Below, piece after piece: positions 48,242 to 61,318 of a stretch of 64,000 bases of DNA. A model generated the notes under the pieces. It saw nothing but the letters and a program-made list of their open reading frames with translations, did no database searches and was not told the origin of the DNA. Within the stretch, counting starts at the first letter, position 1. Each line of letters begins with the position of its first letter. The DNA lies in NCBI GenBank assembly GCA_907164885.2, contig OU015492.1, positions 195,073,567 through 195,137,566 of the forward strand, in the 5' to 3' direction. The position numbers were made by a program, and so were the translations under genes. This stretch comes from Dolomedes plantarius (Eukaryota; Arthropoda; Arachnida; Araneae; Dolomedidae).

Positions 48242-50393
48242 TGCTTTTAAAGGTCATTTTTTCTGAAGAGGGGAGGGATTTTTCGTCACTCATTGTGGAG
48301 ATCACTACATGTACAAAAGTCCTTATCTTATTGGGGAAAACTTTTTTACCAAGGTAGATTGCCTTGATGTATGGTTACAGAAGACCAACGAGGATGTAAA
48401 GTGTTTAAAACATCGAACAAAGGATTAACTCGAGAAATTGACTAAAGAGGTATTTTCACGAAAATAATTCCCCGGCCTTTCTCGGTCTATGCCTTTCAGT
48501 TGAACCCGAAAAGTCAAAGGTATGCCTACCAAATTATTCTCGGAATCGGTCTCGTAGGAAAATCACCTCCTTAATCCTCATTACTCTCCCCTCGGCAAGG
48601 CCGATAACTAATGCCGGATTTTATTTCAAGATATTGGATTTATGTTTTGTTGTGGCAGTCTTCGCATATCATTCATTAAATTAGAATTTTAAAGCAAAAA
48701 CGTTTTACACACTGCCTTACAGTATGTATTTTTTGCAAAAATACTCTCACACCCATAGTAAATAGGAAGAGATATGCACACAGATACTCCGTAAAAAAGG
48801 CTAAGTAACTAACAAAAATAAAAGAAAGATTGGAGTATGTTACAACAGTTAACTTGAATAACCAGTAACTTATTTTGAGTTAACGTTTGTATCAAATGAA
48901 ATCACGTATATAAAATTCAGATTCTATAAAATTGGATCTAAATTATTACAAAATGATATACATTAAACATACTGAAAAACTGGCTATATTGCCATCATCA
49001 CAACTTTGTAGTCATCTCTTATGTTTTATCCAAGATGAGTAGTTTCTAGACATTCAAGTGTTTTCAGATTTTCCCTGATCAATTTATTTGATTTCTTTTT
49101 TTAAGTATTTTAGCAATAAGATGAGGAAAAGACGATAGCTTATGCGACAGTTAATGCTTTCCCACGCCAATTTTGGCGTTCGGAGCGAAATTTCGCCAAA
49201 ATAGTCGGGATTCGGTACTACAGCCGAACGACATTTTAGAAAAAAAAACATTTCTATTTCTCTTCCCAGCCGATTATAGAACTTATCTGCTAATTGTATC
49301 TTTCATTATAAAAGTCTAGAACTAATGTTTAACAAACATTCAATAACTCATGTGAGAGATATTTTTCAGTAAAATAGAATTAATAAGGGTAGATAAAGTA
49401 AAAGTTTTTAAAAAAGTAATAATTGATGAATAAAAGCAAAATAAACGTTTACCATATATATTTTCCTGCAATTAAGTCAGAAATGTAATACTTAGATTGA
49501 TAAAAGGGTAAAGTAACTGGGATTTATGAAGAAATTATCTCTTCACTTAATATACCCTACATCCGCTTGCTTTACAGTTATCCACATAAAAAAAATTAAA
49601 TATGGAACGTTGAAAATTAATTCGCACGATCAACTAATTCCGATATCAACAAATTAATAAATGATGCTTAAAACAAAAAAAATTTAACATTTCGATTTTC
49701 TTTGAAACGAATTCCAGACCCGAAGAGTCCAATTCCTTTTCTAATACATCCACCGATAATTCTTAACAAAAATAAATATATTTCCCATTGTTGTTTTATC
49801 AAAATTCAATTTTTTAAACAACTTCTCATTTATTAATTATTTTCTCATAGGACAGCGTTAATTAAGAACAGGAGATAAAAAAAGTTTTAGCGCGAGGTAT
49901 TATGGGATAGAAAAGGAGCAGCACGCGGGAGAAATAATTTTAACATGATCGCAATATAACAATAAGCACGTATCGATTCCGAGACGGCGAGATGGTGGCG
50001 TTTTGTAAGCAATTACGACAGATCGATGTGAATGAAAAGCTGGGGACCGTTTTAAAAGAGTGGGTGCGTTTCCAAAAGGCGTTTAAGTATGAAAATGGAA
50101 CAGCAGCCATTATGAATTCATTTTTTTTTTTTAAATTCTGTACAGCAGAATACCAACCTTTGCAATGGATTCAATATTTTTAACAGTAATCGTATTCACA
50201 AATCAATAATAATAAATTAACATTTCTGTATTTATATTCGTTAAAAGTTAGCTCACTTGCTATCATTATTAGTCTTTTCGAAGCTAGCAATACCTACAAT
50301 TTAATTGCAGATTTATAAATCGATGTTCAATATATTATCTTATGGTTAATATATAGTATATATTATGGTATATTAACCATAATGTATACCAAA
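48242..50393. other. AT-rich spacer; no gene recognised
   Basis: No supported gene. A slightly GC-richer patch at 49855-50110 has a 63-codon frame with no domain I recognise. It ends in an inverted repeat beside the assembly gap. Confidence 0.45.
50340..50382. repeat. Inverted repeat at the gap edge
   Basis: ttatggttaatata (50340-50353) is repeated in inverted form at 50369-50382, 11 bp before the run of Ns. Confidence 0.85.
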
Positions 50394-50893
50394 NNNNNNN
50401 NNNNNNNNNNNNNNNNNNNNNNNNNNNNNNNNNNNNNNNNNNNNNNNNNNNNNNNNNNNNNNNNNNNNNNNNNNNNNNNNNNNNNNNNNNNNNNNNNNNN
50501 NNNNNNNNNNNNNNNNNNNNNNNNNNNNNNNNNNNNNNNNNNNNNNNNNNNNNNNNNNNNNNNNNNNNNNNNNNNNNNNNNNNNNNNNNNNNNNNNNNNN
50601 NNNNNNNNNNNNNNNNNNNNNNNNNNNNNNNNNNNNNNNNNNNNNNNNNNNNNNNNNNNNNNNNNNNNNNNNNNNNNNNNNNNNNNNNNNNNNNNNNNNN
50701 NNNNNNNNNNNNNNNNNNNNNNNNNNNNNNNNNNNNNNNNNNNNNNNNNNNNNNNNNNNNNNNNNNNNNNNNNNNNNNNNNNNNNNNNNNNNNNNNNNNN
50801 NNNNNNNNNNNNNNNNNNNNNNNNNNNNNNNNNNNNNNNNNNNNNNNNNNNNNNNNNNNNNNNNNNNNNNNNNNNNNNNNNNNNNNNNNNNNN
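50394..50893. other. Assembly gap (500 Ns)
   Basis: Exactly 500 undetermined bases, a length often used as a placeholder for an unsized gap. The frames of X residues here mean nothing. Confidence 0.99.
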
Positions 50894-52148
50894 AAAATTT
50901 CATGAAAAATGACCCCTCCTTTAAAAAAAGTTCATGTCGTTATTTAACGCATCCCTCCGCTGACTGACTTCAAATCTAGAGGTAATGTTAAACGTACAAT
51001 GCCTAGTTTTGTCATTGTTTTACTGCATTACAATAAGACAAGCTCCTTCGATCATGAATTGCAAAACTCGAACAAAATAGATTACAATTTTTAAAGCCTA
51101 CATTTATTGAGAAATATTTTATACAGTCTGACCGTACGAATTCCTAATGATTTTAGACGCAACACTCTTGCGAAACTGAGGATATCTGTATATCCCTTTT
51201 AATACATTTCACCCTATTTAAAGCACGAAAAGTAATAATAATTTTAGAAAAACACTGTTCATATAAAATATATTTTACGAATTTAATATAACAGCAGGGT
51301 AATAACTAACGTATGCACATATTCAAACACAAAGAAAGAGAAGTAGAAACGATACAGTTATCCTACAGCACATAATGTGCATTAAATTTTAAAAAAATAC
51401 CGAGAATTATAAAACGTACGTAAAATACAGTAAATAACAATACGTAGGTACAATACAACATAAAAAACAGTGTTTTTTTATTTTAATAAACCATAAAAAA
51501 AATTGATGGGAAACTTGGATATTTGACCTGATATTAAAAAATCAAATCACTTGTGCAACCTTTGGAAACAAAGTGGGTTACAGAAAAAGTGGATTTAACA
51601 ATTAGTTTTTTTCCCCAATGTGAATTACTCTTACCCTCCATAACATAGTCAAATAATTGTTTCCTCAGAAAATGGTAAAAGAGGAAAAAATAGTCTGGTT
51701 TATTTTTATTGCAAAAAAAAAAACAGCAATAAAAATTTGCGTGCCTTCTATTTAAAAAAAAAAGCTGCTCCAATATAGATTAAAATCAATCGGGAAAAAT
51801 CAAGCCCATGTTCATGGTTCATAGAGAATCAAATAAATCACATAAAGCACTATATGTCTATAAAGTTACAGAAAAATGTTAATTAAGCAACTAGATTCCT
51901 CAGCGGGTAAATATGCGTGACATCATTTATCATAAGATACGGCGTTCACATCTGCGTATTAGAAAAGAATTTTAGCTGCTTAATTATGCAATGCAGGACC
52001 AAATTTCTTATGGGAAAAAATGAACTTTCAAATCTTAAAAGGAAAGGATTACTAAACCTGAATTCAAATTGCATTACTTTCATTTCTACATCCAACAGAA
52101 ATAATTGTTAAATGATCTCCACTATACAGAATCATCGTTCATATTTAA
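50894..52148. other. AT-rich spacer; nothing recognised
   Basis: No supported gene or element. Confidence 0.5.
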
Positions 52149-52321
52149 AACTTAAAATCTCATTTCTGTACGGTAAGAAATTTCTAAACTTTCCTTACGA
52201 AAGAGATAGAATTATATAGCTATAAGTCCCACCCTTAAAATTATATATTTTTGGTTTAACTAAATTCCGCAGTCATATCGACTGGTGACATTGACAAAAG
52301 TAAGACGCAAAATCTAAATAA
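52149..52321 (+). repeat. Duplicated 173-bp segment, copy 1
   Basis: Closely matches 53869-54040 in the same orientation, including ggtaagaaatttctaaactt and gtcatatcgact.g.gacat. Both copies run directly into a CA/TA microsatellite. Confidence 0.9.
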
Positions 52322-52326
52322 CTAAC

Positions 52327-52356
52327 TAACACACACATACACACACACACACATAT

Positions 52357-52412
<56 letters not shown>
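52327..52412. repeat. (CA)n-(TA)n microsatellite
   Basis: CA repeat followed by a TA run. Confidence 0.95.
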
Positions 52413-52420
<8 letters not shown>

Positions 52421-53021
52421 GAATAAGATGATAGAGAAAACCAGTAATAGCTCTAAAGCTACTTGCAGCAAAAGAAAAGTATGAATAAGGTTTTTGACAG
52501 CATTTCTTCATCAGCGGTGTCAATACTGTCTAAAAACCAATGGATTGTTTCCTATGAGTATGATCTATACAATAAACACACTCAGACACCGTACAATCCA
52601 TGAAAAACAGAAGAATTGATTAAAAATTGAATTAAGATTGAATAAAAGTACTTAACCAAAGAACACCAAGCCTGGCGCTAGTCAGAGTGGAAGTTAAGAA
52701 CTTGTAACCGCAAGATGACTGACGTCACAAAACTTGCAACCATTGAGGTAGTGGATTCTCAGTTACAGACTTAATTAGGTTACCGTATTTTAGGACTATT
52801 AATCCCTTAATTATTTAGTTTTTTATTATTATTACTACTAAGAGTTAATTTTATTTTTATTTTATTTTTGCTTATGATTTTTATATTTATTAGTTATTTT
52901 TCTATTTTAACCTATTGTTATGTTTAACATATTAATGCTACAGAACAAACTATTCATTAAAACGAAAACAACGAATTATGTTTTTGGATAGACTTACTGG
53001 GTTAGTAGTTGGATAGACTAC

Positions 53022-53029
<8 letters not shown>

Positions 53030-53092
<63 letters not shown>
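53030..53092. repeat. (TA)n microsatellite
   Basis: Pure TA run of about 60 bp. Confidence 0.95.
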
Positions 53093-53094
<2 letters not shown>

Positions 53095-53868
53095 ATCTTA
53101 TCGGATTCATTTTTTATTGTACTTGAAGATAATTTGTTTCTACATAAAGCCCCCGTAGAACGAATAGAACAGTGAAACACAAATTATTCCTTGCGATATC
53201 ATATTGTCTAAGTTTTAGCTCAGAAACATGTAACTGTAATATTTACTTGCACTTCAATAAACTTCAAGCACAGCAGGAAATCTTCTTATATTCCACAATG
53301 TAATTAAAGGGGTGGCAATCATGCTTTAATCTAATAATTGTTGTAGTCAAAAGTTTTATAATTATAGGCGACACGCTCTCATAATTTTAATACTAACATA
53401 AAATTCCCCCACATGCTGATGTTTAACATAACGGCAATTGAATCAAACCCCATCACCTGTGCATTATGGCTGTAATCAGCAGGCATCGTAGATCGTCAGA
53501 GAGAAATTTTCCTACCACAGAGCAGAAAATGCGCATTTTTTTATTTTTGTTTCTGCCCATGAAAACAGATTTATTTTAATTCAATATGCATGTTTTTATT
53601 TTAAATATTTTTTTTATAATTATTCAATAAACAATTTTAATTTTGTTGCTACAGACATCAATAATTTAATGTCTTGTAAAATACTACGCACGGTAAATTC
53701 AAAATTTTAAAAACTATTTGCTCTTTACACTGTCAACCATCACACGCAAGAAACGGGACTCAATAATTTGATTATATGTGATTAGAAAAATGCAAAGAGA
53801 AAATGTTCCCATACCTGAACAGATTCTATTTTATAACCACATAAAAGCTATTTCATAACCAATATATA

Positions 53869-54040
53869 ACTTAAAATCACGTCTCTTTGGGGTAAGAAAT
53901 TTCTAAACTTTCCTTACGAAAGAAATAGAATTATATAGCTATAACTTTCCCCCTGAAAATTATATATTTTTGGTTTAACTGAATTCCGCCGTCATATCGA
54001 CTAATGACATTGACAAAAGTAAGACGAAAAATCTAAATAA
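53869..54040 (+). repeat. Duplicated 172-bp segment, copy 2
   Basis: Second copy of 52149-52321, displaced by about 1.72 kb. Upstream similarity fades beyond acttaaaatc. It could be an old transposon or a local duplication. Confidence 0.9.
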
Positions 54041-54155
<115 letters not shown>

Positions 54156-54228
54156 ATTTAACATTTGAAGCATTAAATAAGCATTAACTGCTATTATTTA
54201 TAATCAGTATTTATAAGGAGGGTACGAT

Positions 54229-54420
54229 TCCCCCCCCCCAAAAAAAAATAAATAAATAAAATAAAATGTCGTCTCTGGGGTAGCTCGATCAAAATTCTGG
54301 TGGCATAGGGGAAAGAAGTCGGACTTCGACAGACTTGCGGTTCCCAATAGCCAAATCTGGAGCCACTCCCCTCTGCCTAACTGGTCATACGCAAATAAAT
54401 AAATAAATAATCATAAAGCC
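54229..54420 (+). mobile_element. SINE-like element with an (AAAT)n tail
   Basis: A C-run and an AAAT-rich stretch precede it. The body (54270-54392) has a block like a pol III A box (ggggtagctcgatc) and a degenerate B box (gcggttcccaatagcc), and ends in aaataaataaataaataa. The gtcggacttcgac hairpin lies between. Its boundaries and family are uncertain. Confidence 0.4.
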
Positions 54421-54814
54421 CTTTATATTAAAAGAAAACCATTTGAAAATAAATTTACATACTTTTACTAACAAAATTTTAAAATCAAGAGATTTTAAAA
54501 CTCTATGTTCTTACTTTTCGTCACAAAATTCTTTGAATATCGAAAGTGTTGATAGCAAAACTTCAGAAATAATTTCACAGGAAAAAAAAACACATTTTCT
54601 TGCAAGCTACAGATAAATTAGCTTTAACTGCGCTACACTAAATGTGTTACACGATTAATTAAAAAAAAAAATATCGCATTATATCAGCAGTTTAATTGAA
54701 CTCTTTACATGCATGCGCAAATGTTATTAAAATAAATATAAGCTGGAGTTTGGAGATTTCATCGTTGTCAGAGATATTAATATTAATATGGTCGGAGACG
54801 TTAACATCGTATGG

Positions 54815-54935
54815 TTGAAACAATGACATGGATCGGTAGCGACTCTGCGGCTAAAATAATGGCTCGGAATTTTAAAGATGGTTGGTTCGATTCCAGCCTC
54901 GGTCATAGTTCTTTCTTAACAAAAGAAAAAAGAAT
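54815..54935 (+). mobile_element. tRNA-derived SINE or tRNA-like pseudogene
   Basis: A perfect B box GGTTCGATTCC at 54884-54894 sits in a T-arm-like hairpin (GTTGG...CCAGC). An A-box-like block (ggatcggtagcgactctgcgg) lies about 50 bp upstream, the spacing expected of a tRNA. An A-rich tail with gaatgaatgaatg follows. No convincing acceptor stem, so not a functional tRNA. Confidence 0.5.
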
Positions 54936-57828
54936 GAATGAATGCGGTTTGGGGGATTATGTCGCTATAACATGATGCATTATCGCCCGTCGTTTTCTTT
55001 TAATAATACGACGTGTACGTGCTATATGATACCGAGTGATTCGAAAAAAAGTTCTCGTGGTTTCGTAGATTTCGAGATTACAATAACTAGACGGCATCTT
55101 TACACACATAAATCTTGCTTAAGATAAAAATTTGCCGCATGTTACAAAAAGAAGCGAAGGTTTTGAAATGCAAAGCAGATTCGAGTTTATACAATTTTGA
55201 AAAGTAAAACACGCAACGATGAATATAATAACCCAAAAACTCTAGTTTGTAGTTACATAAGCATATCAATTGAAGCTTTCAACCATGTAATAATGTATCT
55301 GATGAACTGGCGTTACGCATACAAAGTGCAACATGACTTGTCTCAAGATCTAGTTAAAAGAAAACTAATGACTTAATTATGATTTCCACTCACAACTGCT
55401 CGTTTTTTGAAAAAAAAAACTGGATACGTAATTGAAAATACGGCTGTAAAATCAGTACAGCACATGTACTTAAATTGTCTATTATAATGGTTTTCATTTC
55501 AAAAGTTGTTTTAAATTCAACAAAAGATGTATAATTCAGTGGTGATAGATAAAAATATTTTAAAATAATAAAACTTCCTTAGTAAAATTCCGAGTTATGA
55601 TTTGGAGAATTTCATGTAACTTAAAATTATTATTTATGGAACTCCATTTGACAGATTAATTTATGTAACGTCATGCAGGCAGTTTTAAAAAACCCCTTTA
55701 GTTTTTTTTTTAAAAAACTCAATTTTACAATGTGCCAGTCTAATAAAATATGAGTCAAATAATAAAAGAACCTACAATGTATTACTAATAATCATGGATA
55801 TCAGAATACACCTAAATAAGAAATTTATTTCCACCAAATTTATTTTTACACAAAAAAAGTACTTAATTTTCTTTTCTTGTTAAAGCAATAGCTCTTAGAC
55901 ATATATCCATACACTATTATATGCCACTAAAATACAACAAGCAAACAGGAGAAACAAAACACAAAACAAAAGGGCATATAGAAATATTGGAGCAGAAACA
56001 ACAGTCTAATTGAGCTAATATCCATTCGTTCTCATCAGTTCCCTGGCAAATAGATAAAAATAACTAAAATAAATGCAAAATAAAAAAATTATTAAAAAAA
56101 ACAAAGTTTTTAATACTCTGTTAGCTGAAATTTTGCATTTGAAGACGTTTTCATCATTCCAATTTTTCTACAGTTTTTGCATGCTATTAAATACATTTAA
56201 TGTTAATAACTGCTTAAAAATTTTTCATCGATGACGATAAAAATAAATTGCACTCGACTCAGCATCATGTCAACAGAGAGAAAAAAATACTGCCATTCCG
56301 TATAAGATAATAATTACAAAAGAAAGTTAATTAAAGTAACACAATTTTTTTAGTGGAAGCCAAAATAAAGAAAGGTGAAAAAAAATGAGTAAAAATTTTG
56401 AAACTGCCATGGATTACTTTCATGTTGCCACCTATGTTAGGTAACATGTAAGAAATATATTTGACACATTATGATAGCTCCAAATACTAACGTAGGATCA
56501 TTCTTATATAGTTCATGTTAACACCAGAAATAAGAAAATTGATTGATAATTTGCACAAGATGGCAATGATCTGGTTAATTATGCGTTAAAATAAGTAGTT
56601 AATGGCTAATTTTGGTTTTATGAAGAAAAATGCATCATTTTTAGAAAATGTAAAAATAAGATTATTTGACTGATTGAATATTCCTCAATAAATGTTATTA
56701 GTGCCAAATATAGAAATAATTAATGCCAAATATAGAATAATTCTTATTATATACGTGCCAAATATATAATCAGAAACATAGCAGAAATGGACACAATTTA
56801 TCACCAAAAAAATTAATAATGCTTTTGTTAAAAAAGTATGCCTAAAACCATGGGATGTATATTTTTCAGAAATGGCGAAAATCAAACTGCATAATAAACT
56901 TTGAGTGTTTGAAACACAATATTAAGAAATGTTTTACTTTTTAGTTACAATTGGATTTAACAAGGCATGATCAGGAGAGCTTATAGATTGTGCTTGAAAA
57001 TTGCAGTATACAGATTTATATTCTGATATAGAATCAATATTGGTAAAATTAATATATTTTTTTCCGAAGTTATTCATTTTCTCATGCTAAAATTTATGCG
57101 CATTCGATTATTCATATATGATCCTTAATATAGGAAATTAAATACGCACAGTTTCAGAGTTAGGGTTGTTGGAGATTTAAGAAACACTATCAGCTTTTAA
57201 GGAACTTAATTTAATTCCAGTGCTATACTTCTCCGCAGAGACCAGCTTAAGTGCTTCAACTTATAATACATTTTCAAACAGAAGTTATTCATTCCACATC
57301 AGTAAAATCAGGTCATGTGAAATTTAATATCCCAATTTCTATCACATCTTTTAAATGTTAACAATGACTACATTCGTCGGAAATAACCCGGGGAAAGAAG
57401 AGAAATCTGTAGGCTCGTCATTAATCCCGGTATCACCGGGATTAAGCCGAGATCAAAGCACTTTAATTAAATCCAAAGGCAGAAACTTCTCGAATCCATT
57501 TTCTGAAAAGTATCCATTCATAGGGCAAAAGTATAGCGAGCATTCTGGAATTAAGTTGAAAAATTTCTGCACATCAATCCTGGATCATTACCTTTACACA
57601 TCTTCTGAAACTTAAGAAGTGATCCCCTTTTGAGTATGAATGTGCGTGCGGAAAGTCAGAAGATATTTGTCATTTAGGCAGTAATTTTAGGCAATTCGGA
57701 ACTAATGCCTAGAAAATGCAGGAGTTTTTCGCCGGAGTCATTTTTAACAAACGTATCCACCGATGAGGATACAGATGTATTACTCTCACAAAAACTGTGA
57801 GAAGTGATATCAATATTGGAAAAAATAT
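54936..57828. other. AT-rich spacer; no gene recognised
   Basis: A slightly GC-richer patch at 54940-55130 and otherwise AT-rich sequence. The 86-codon frame at 57355-57615 has no domain I recognise. Confidence 0.45.
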
Positions 57829-58035
57829 TACCGTATTTACTCGTGTATTAGGCTGCGTTCGTGTATAAGCCGCACCTGAATTTTGAGACAACATTTGGGG
57901 ATTTTTTTTTTCTGAATTCCGTTGTAGACTCAAAGTAGCATCGCTCTGCGAAATGTAGGAATGTCGTCATGCTCGCCTAACAATATCAGGTACAGACTTA
58001 GCTGACATTGGTGAAACTACAGAGTAAAAAATATG

Positions 58036-58088
<53 letters not shown>

Positions 58089-58379
58089 TAGTACACTTAG
58101 GAATTCTTTCGCACGAAGACAAACTCTTGGGAACTCAATAGAGTTTTATTAAATAGTCTTAAGGTATAATATTTACAATACATTGAACTTTCGTGGGCAT
58201 GATACGGTGTATTAGGTTGTAAGGTATATAGATACTAATATTTTATGGTAGTAAATTGTTCTAAACTAAAGGGCGTTTATTGTATTTAATTTTAAAATTC
58301 CATGTATGAGGCACACCCCATTTTTACCGACGTATTTTATGGAATAAAAGTGTGGCCTATGCACGCGTAAATACGGTAA
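57829..58379. mobile_element. DNA transposon remnant with CCGTATTTAC termini
   Basis: The left end attaccgtatttactcgtgta and the complement of the right end attaccgtatttacgcgtgc are near-perfect inverted repeats. Subterminal sequence is also related (taggctgcg... and taggccacac). The 550-bp interior holds a (TA)n microsatellite (58037-58087) and no coding. The superfamily is not certain; the target duplication may be TA or TTA. Confidence 0.7.
58037..58087. repeat. (TA)n microsatellite
   Basis: Pure TA run inside the element with CCGTATTTAC ends. Confidence 0.95.
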
Positions 58380-60579
58380 TCTGAATTTGCTACTTATTCA
58401 CTTTGTAAACAGAAAAGGGGGTAAACTTAGCATAAATATCAAGATAGAAGATAAAACTGATATAGTTTATGAATGATTCCTCACTAGCTCTGACATCACC
58501 AGGAAACCATAAAGTGTGTCTCGAAATAGTCTGACCGTCAAGATAATCAGACAATTTATTGTGTTAGACACAAATTAAAAGCGGGAATATAACTTGAATA
58601 TCGGCGAGTGCAAAAACGGCATGAAAAAAAAATAATAAATTGGAATAAGAAAACTGCAAATTATAATAATCATCAGATATAATTTAAAATGATTATTGAG
58701 TGTATAATTATACTAAAAAATAAAAATGAAATAAACTACTAACCTGAAAAATTAAAGCTTATAATTATATGATTAAATATTCTATATCAGCACAGTTATT
58801 TAAAAACACTTCATATAAATTCGTTATATGTTATTCCTATTATGTTTGTATTATTCATATCATTGATAAACAGTCAGCAGTTTATTAAAGATCTATGGTC
58901 ATCTTTCATTACACTAGGGCTAAAGAAACTGGAACCTACAGGCTAAAGCATCGAATCTGAAAAGCAACAAGCACCCATCCCTCTAATTCCGGTTCAGAAG
59001 GCTAGAGCCTTAGCTGTACCACCATCGCTAAGCCATAAGATAAGGCTGAATTAAGCACTTTTAACCTGCTCTCAAACTTATCTTTGCATTATTACGACTA
59101 TTTTACTGCATATACAACTTAAAGAAAAATTTGAAGCGATAGCATGTTTTACGATTTGCCACTATTAAATATATTTGTTGTCTTTACAACAAAAAAGTGT
59201 CTGTTTCAATGTCTTAATTTTCCATCACCATCATATATATTTCTCCAGGACTTTATCAGAAGTAAAAAAGACTGATTAAACAACGTGTAATAGCACAAGG
59301 CACATTCTTAAAGATAAGACTACTGATCAAATTTTAATCCCGTTTGCATTACTACGGAATATTTTTTCAGAAAGTATTTCCAACTACAACATTTCACCGA
59401 AGCCATTAAATAGCATATTATCAGCAAACTACAGATACCCCTGGTATTTTACCGCCTAATAATGCCCAGAATTGTAATCTGTAGTGAATCAATTCAACAT
59501 TAAGCAATTTCATTTGGAAAATCTGAAATACAGAGAAACATTCTTCCCTTTTTAATTTATTTCTAATTTTTAACTTGCGAGGAAGAAATAAAAATTACTC
59601 ATAAACCTGTCATTGCTCGGTTTTACCTCGATGTTTAGAGCACTGCCTTTTTTCGCAGTTCTTATCAACGACTGTGATATTGTTCTGAAATATCGGCATT
59701 AACACTTTCCGATACCAAAGTTTGAAATTAAAACGTACAGGCCTTCCAAAGTACAAAGTTATATAGCTGTGAAGAGCATAATTTTCAACTTAATTACTAG
59801 TTTCTTCGATCTGTGCGAGATCTGGTACTTCAAATTGTAAGGAGAAGTCTGAAAAAAATTTTAAAGCGATTTTTCCCGTGTACATCTGTACCATTGTCTC
59901 TAGCCGTGTGTTTATCCCGCTGTTACAATAAGTGTAACATAAAACTTGGTAATTATTTTTTTTCCACTCTTTATAAACCTTTTCTACTTCACCTTTGCAA
60001 AATGTTGTATAAAAGAGGTTTACGAGTATTAAGCTGGCAGGGAATGAAAAAGCAACTTCGGTCGTAAGTTACTCCGATTTTCATAATTTTAATAATACAT
60101 GTCAAGCAGGAGGGTGCTGTTCTTTAATATACAAAGTATAGTGTCACCCATATGAAGTGGCTTGGATGTACAACGGTTGAAAACCCCAGGACTACACTAA
60201 CTCATTTAACAACACCTTCTTTCAGTTGCATCTTCAACAGTTGCATCTTCTTTCAGTAGCCTGGCCTCACAAGCTGCACTAGCGAGCTTGTCAGAACGCC
60301 AACGCAAATACAATCTAATCAAATTTAACAGTAATAACCTAAGAACAAATCACACTTCGGAATTTGGAAATCATGGGTTAAAACAAAGGACTTGTGTTAA
60401 AGATTAGACGCTTACAAGCACAAATGATCAAAACATCGTTAATGGAAAATGTAAGGCCTAAGAACGATATTAGAAATGACAGTTTCTCGAGCAAGAACTG
60501 TTAATGAAAGCAGCAAGCTTGTTAGTTTAGGAGCGCGCTGTTAAGTAGTGCCTTCTTCTGCAGAGTATAACAACGGTAC
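58380..60579. other. AT-rich spacer; no gene recognised
   Basis: No supported gene. The 84-codon plus-strand frame at 59813-60067 is rich in Leu, Lys and Cys but I do not recognise it. Short repeats of agttgcatcttc are seen at 60225-60265. Confidence 0.45.
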
Positions 60580-60645
60580 CTCTTTGGGCATCATGGTGAT
60601 CAATGGTGGTGCTCCATATGCGTTGTAAGGAGGCATCCCGTCTCC
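60580..60645 (-). CDS. Weak candidate exon, unrecognised
   Basis: On the minus strand, a pyrimidine-rich tract ending in cacaag precedes 66 nt that read GDGMPPYNAYGAPPLITMMP then KE, followed by GAG|gtaccg. If not spliced there, the frame continues to a stop after ...LLYSAEEGTT. The Pro/Tyr-rich peptide is unlike the simple-repeat translations around it, but I recognise no family. Upstream on the minus strand, another acceptor-like tttcag at 60868 opens a frame VYLFDCRHIPGGKD... whose splice phase does not join well to this one. A chance open frame remains at least as likely as an exon. It does not match the missing groucho exon. Confidence 0.2.
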
Positions 60646-60660
60646 CTTGTGGAAAGAGAA

Positions 60661-61080
60661 GCATTTGAGTTACACAGAGACAGAAATGAGTAGCGTATCA
60701 TTTTTATACACTAAACACACAAACACAATAGGCAACATCGCAAAGTAAGCGACAACCGAGTTAATCTGATGACAACCCCAGCTGGTAGCTTCTAAAATGG
60801 TATGATACATGCGTATCTGAGATGTATCTTTTCCTCCAGGAATGTGTCGACAGTCAAAAAGGTACACCTGAAATAAAGTATCTGTCCCTTTCCTAAACGA
60901 AGTTTCAACTTCTGTGCGTTTGAGTTACACGGAGACAGGGATGAGCGGCGCATCATTTTTAAATATTAGAAACGCACAGTAATAAAATTTAGAAGCATAT
61001 CAAACCAAGCGACCCTAGTTGGTGGCTAGTAAAATTATATTTATATGCTTGATATAGATAGAATTTCATCTTACCTTTCC
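60661..61080. repeat. Diverged tandem duplication (period about 257 bp)
   Basis: gcatttgagttacacagaga near 60661 is repeated as gcgtttgagttacacggaga near 60918. The following cgcatcatttttaaatatta, aagcga and ctagttggtggct blocks also correspond to unit 1. The copies differ by many substitutions and small gaps. Confidence 0.7.
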
Positions 61081-61318
61081 CGTATATATTTATAAGATTG
61101 ATAAAGAGACTGGTGAACGAATTTGAAGCATTTGTTCAGTCGTCTCTTCACAAATAAAAGAACTCGATTCCACATTTTAATCACGCAGCAGAATATTATC
61201 GATTAAATTCATTGTTTTTCTCCTTCCTCTATTAAACGTCAGCAAGGTAGTACTATATTACTTGTTTTATGGGAAACTTTAAAGAACTTGAAAAAAATTT
61301 CAGGTAATCTCTTCTAAC

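Noticed and set aside
50373..50912. Two 176-residue open frames
   Set aside because: They consist of undetermined residues across the assembly gap.
53440..53475. Minus-strand ttacagccataatgcacag followed by gtgatg, considered as the end of the LQAQYHS groucho exon
   Set aside because: The reading frame is wrong and the upstream sequence does not encode RIKEEF.
54815..54935. Functional tRNA gene
   Set aside because: The T arm is good but no acceptor stem pairs and the tail is A-rich, so a SINE or pseudogene fits better.
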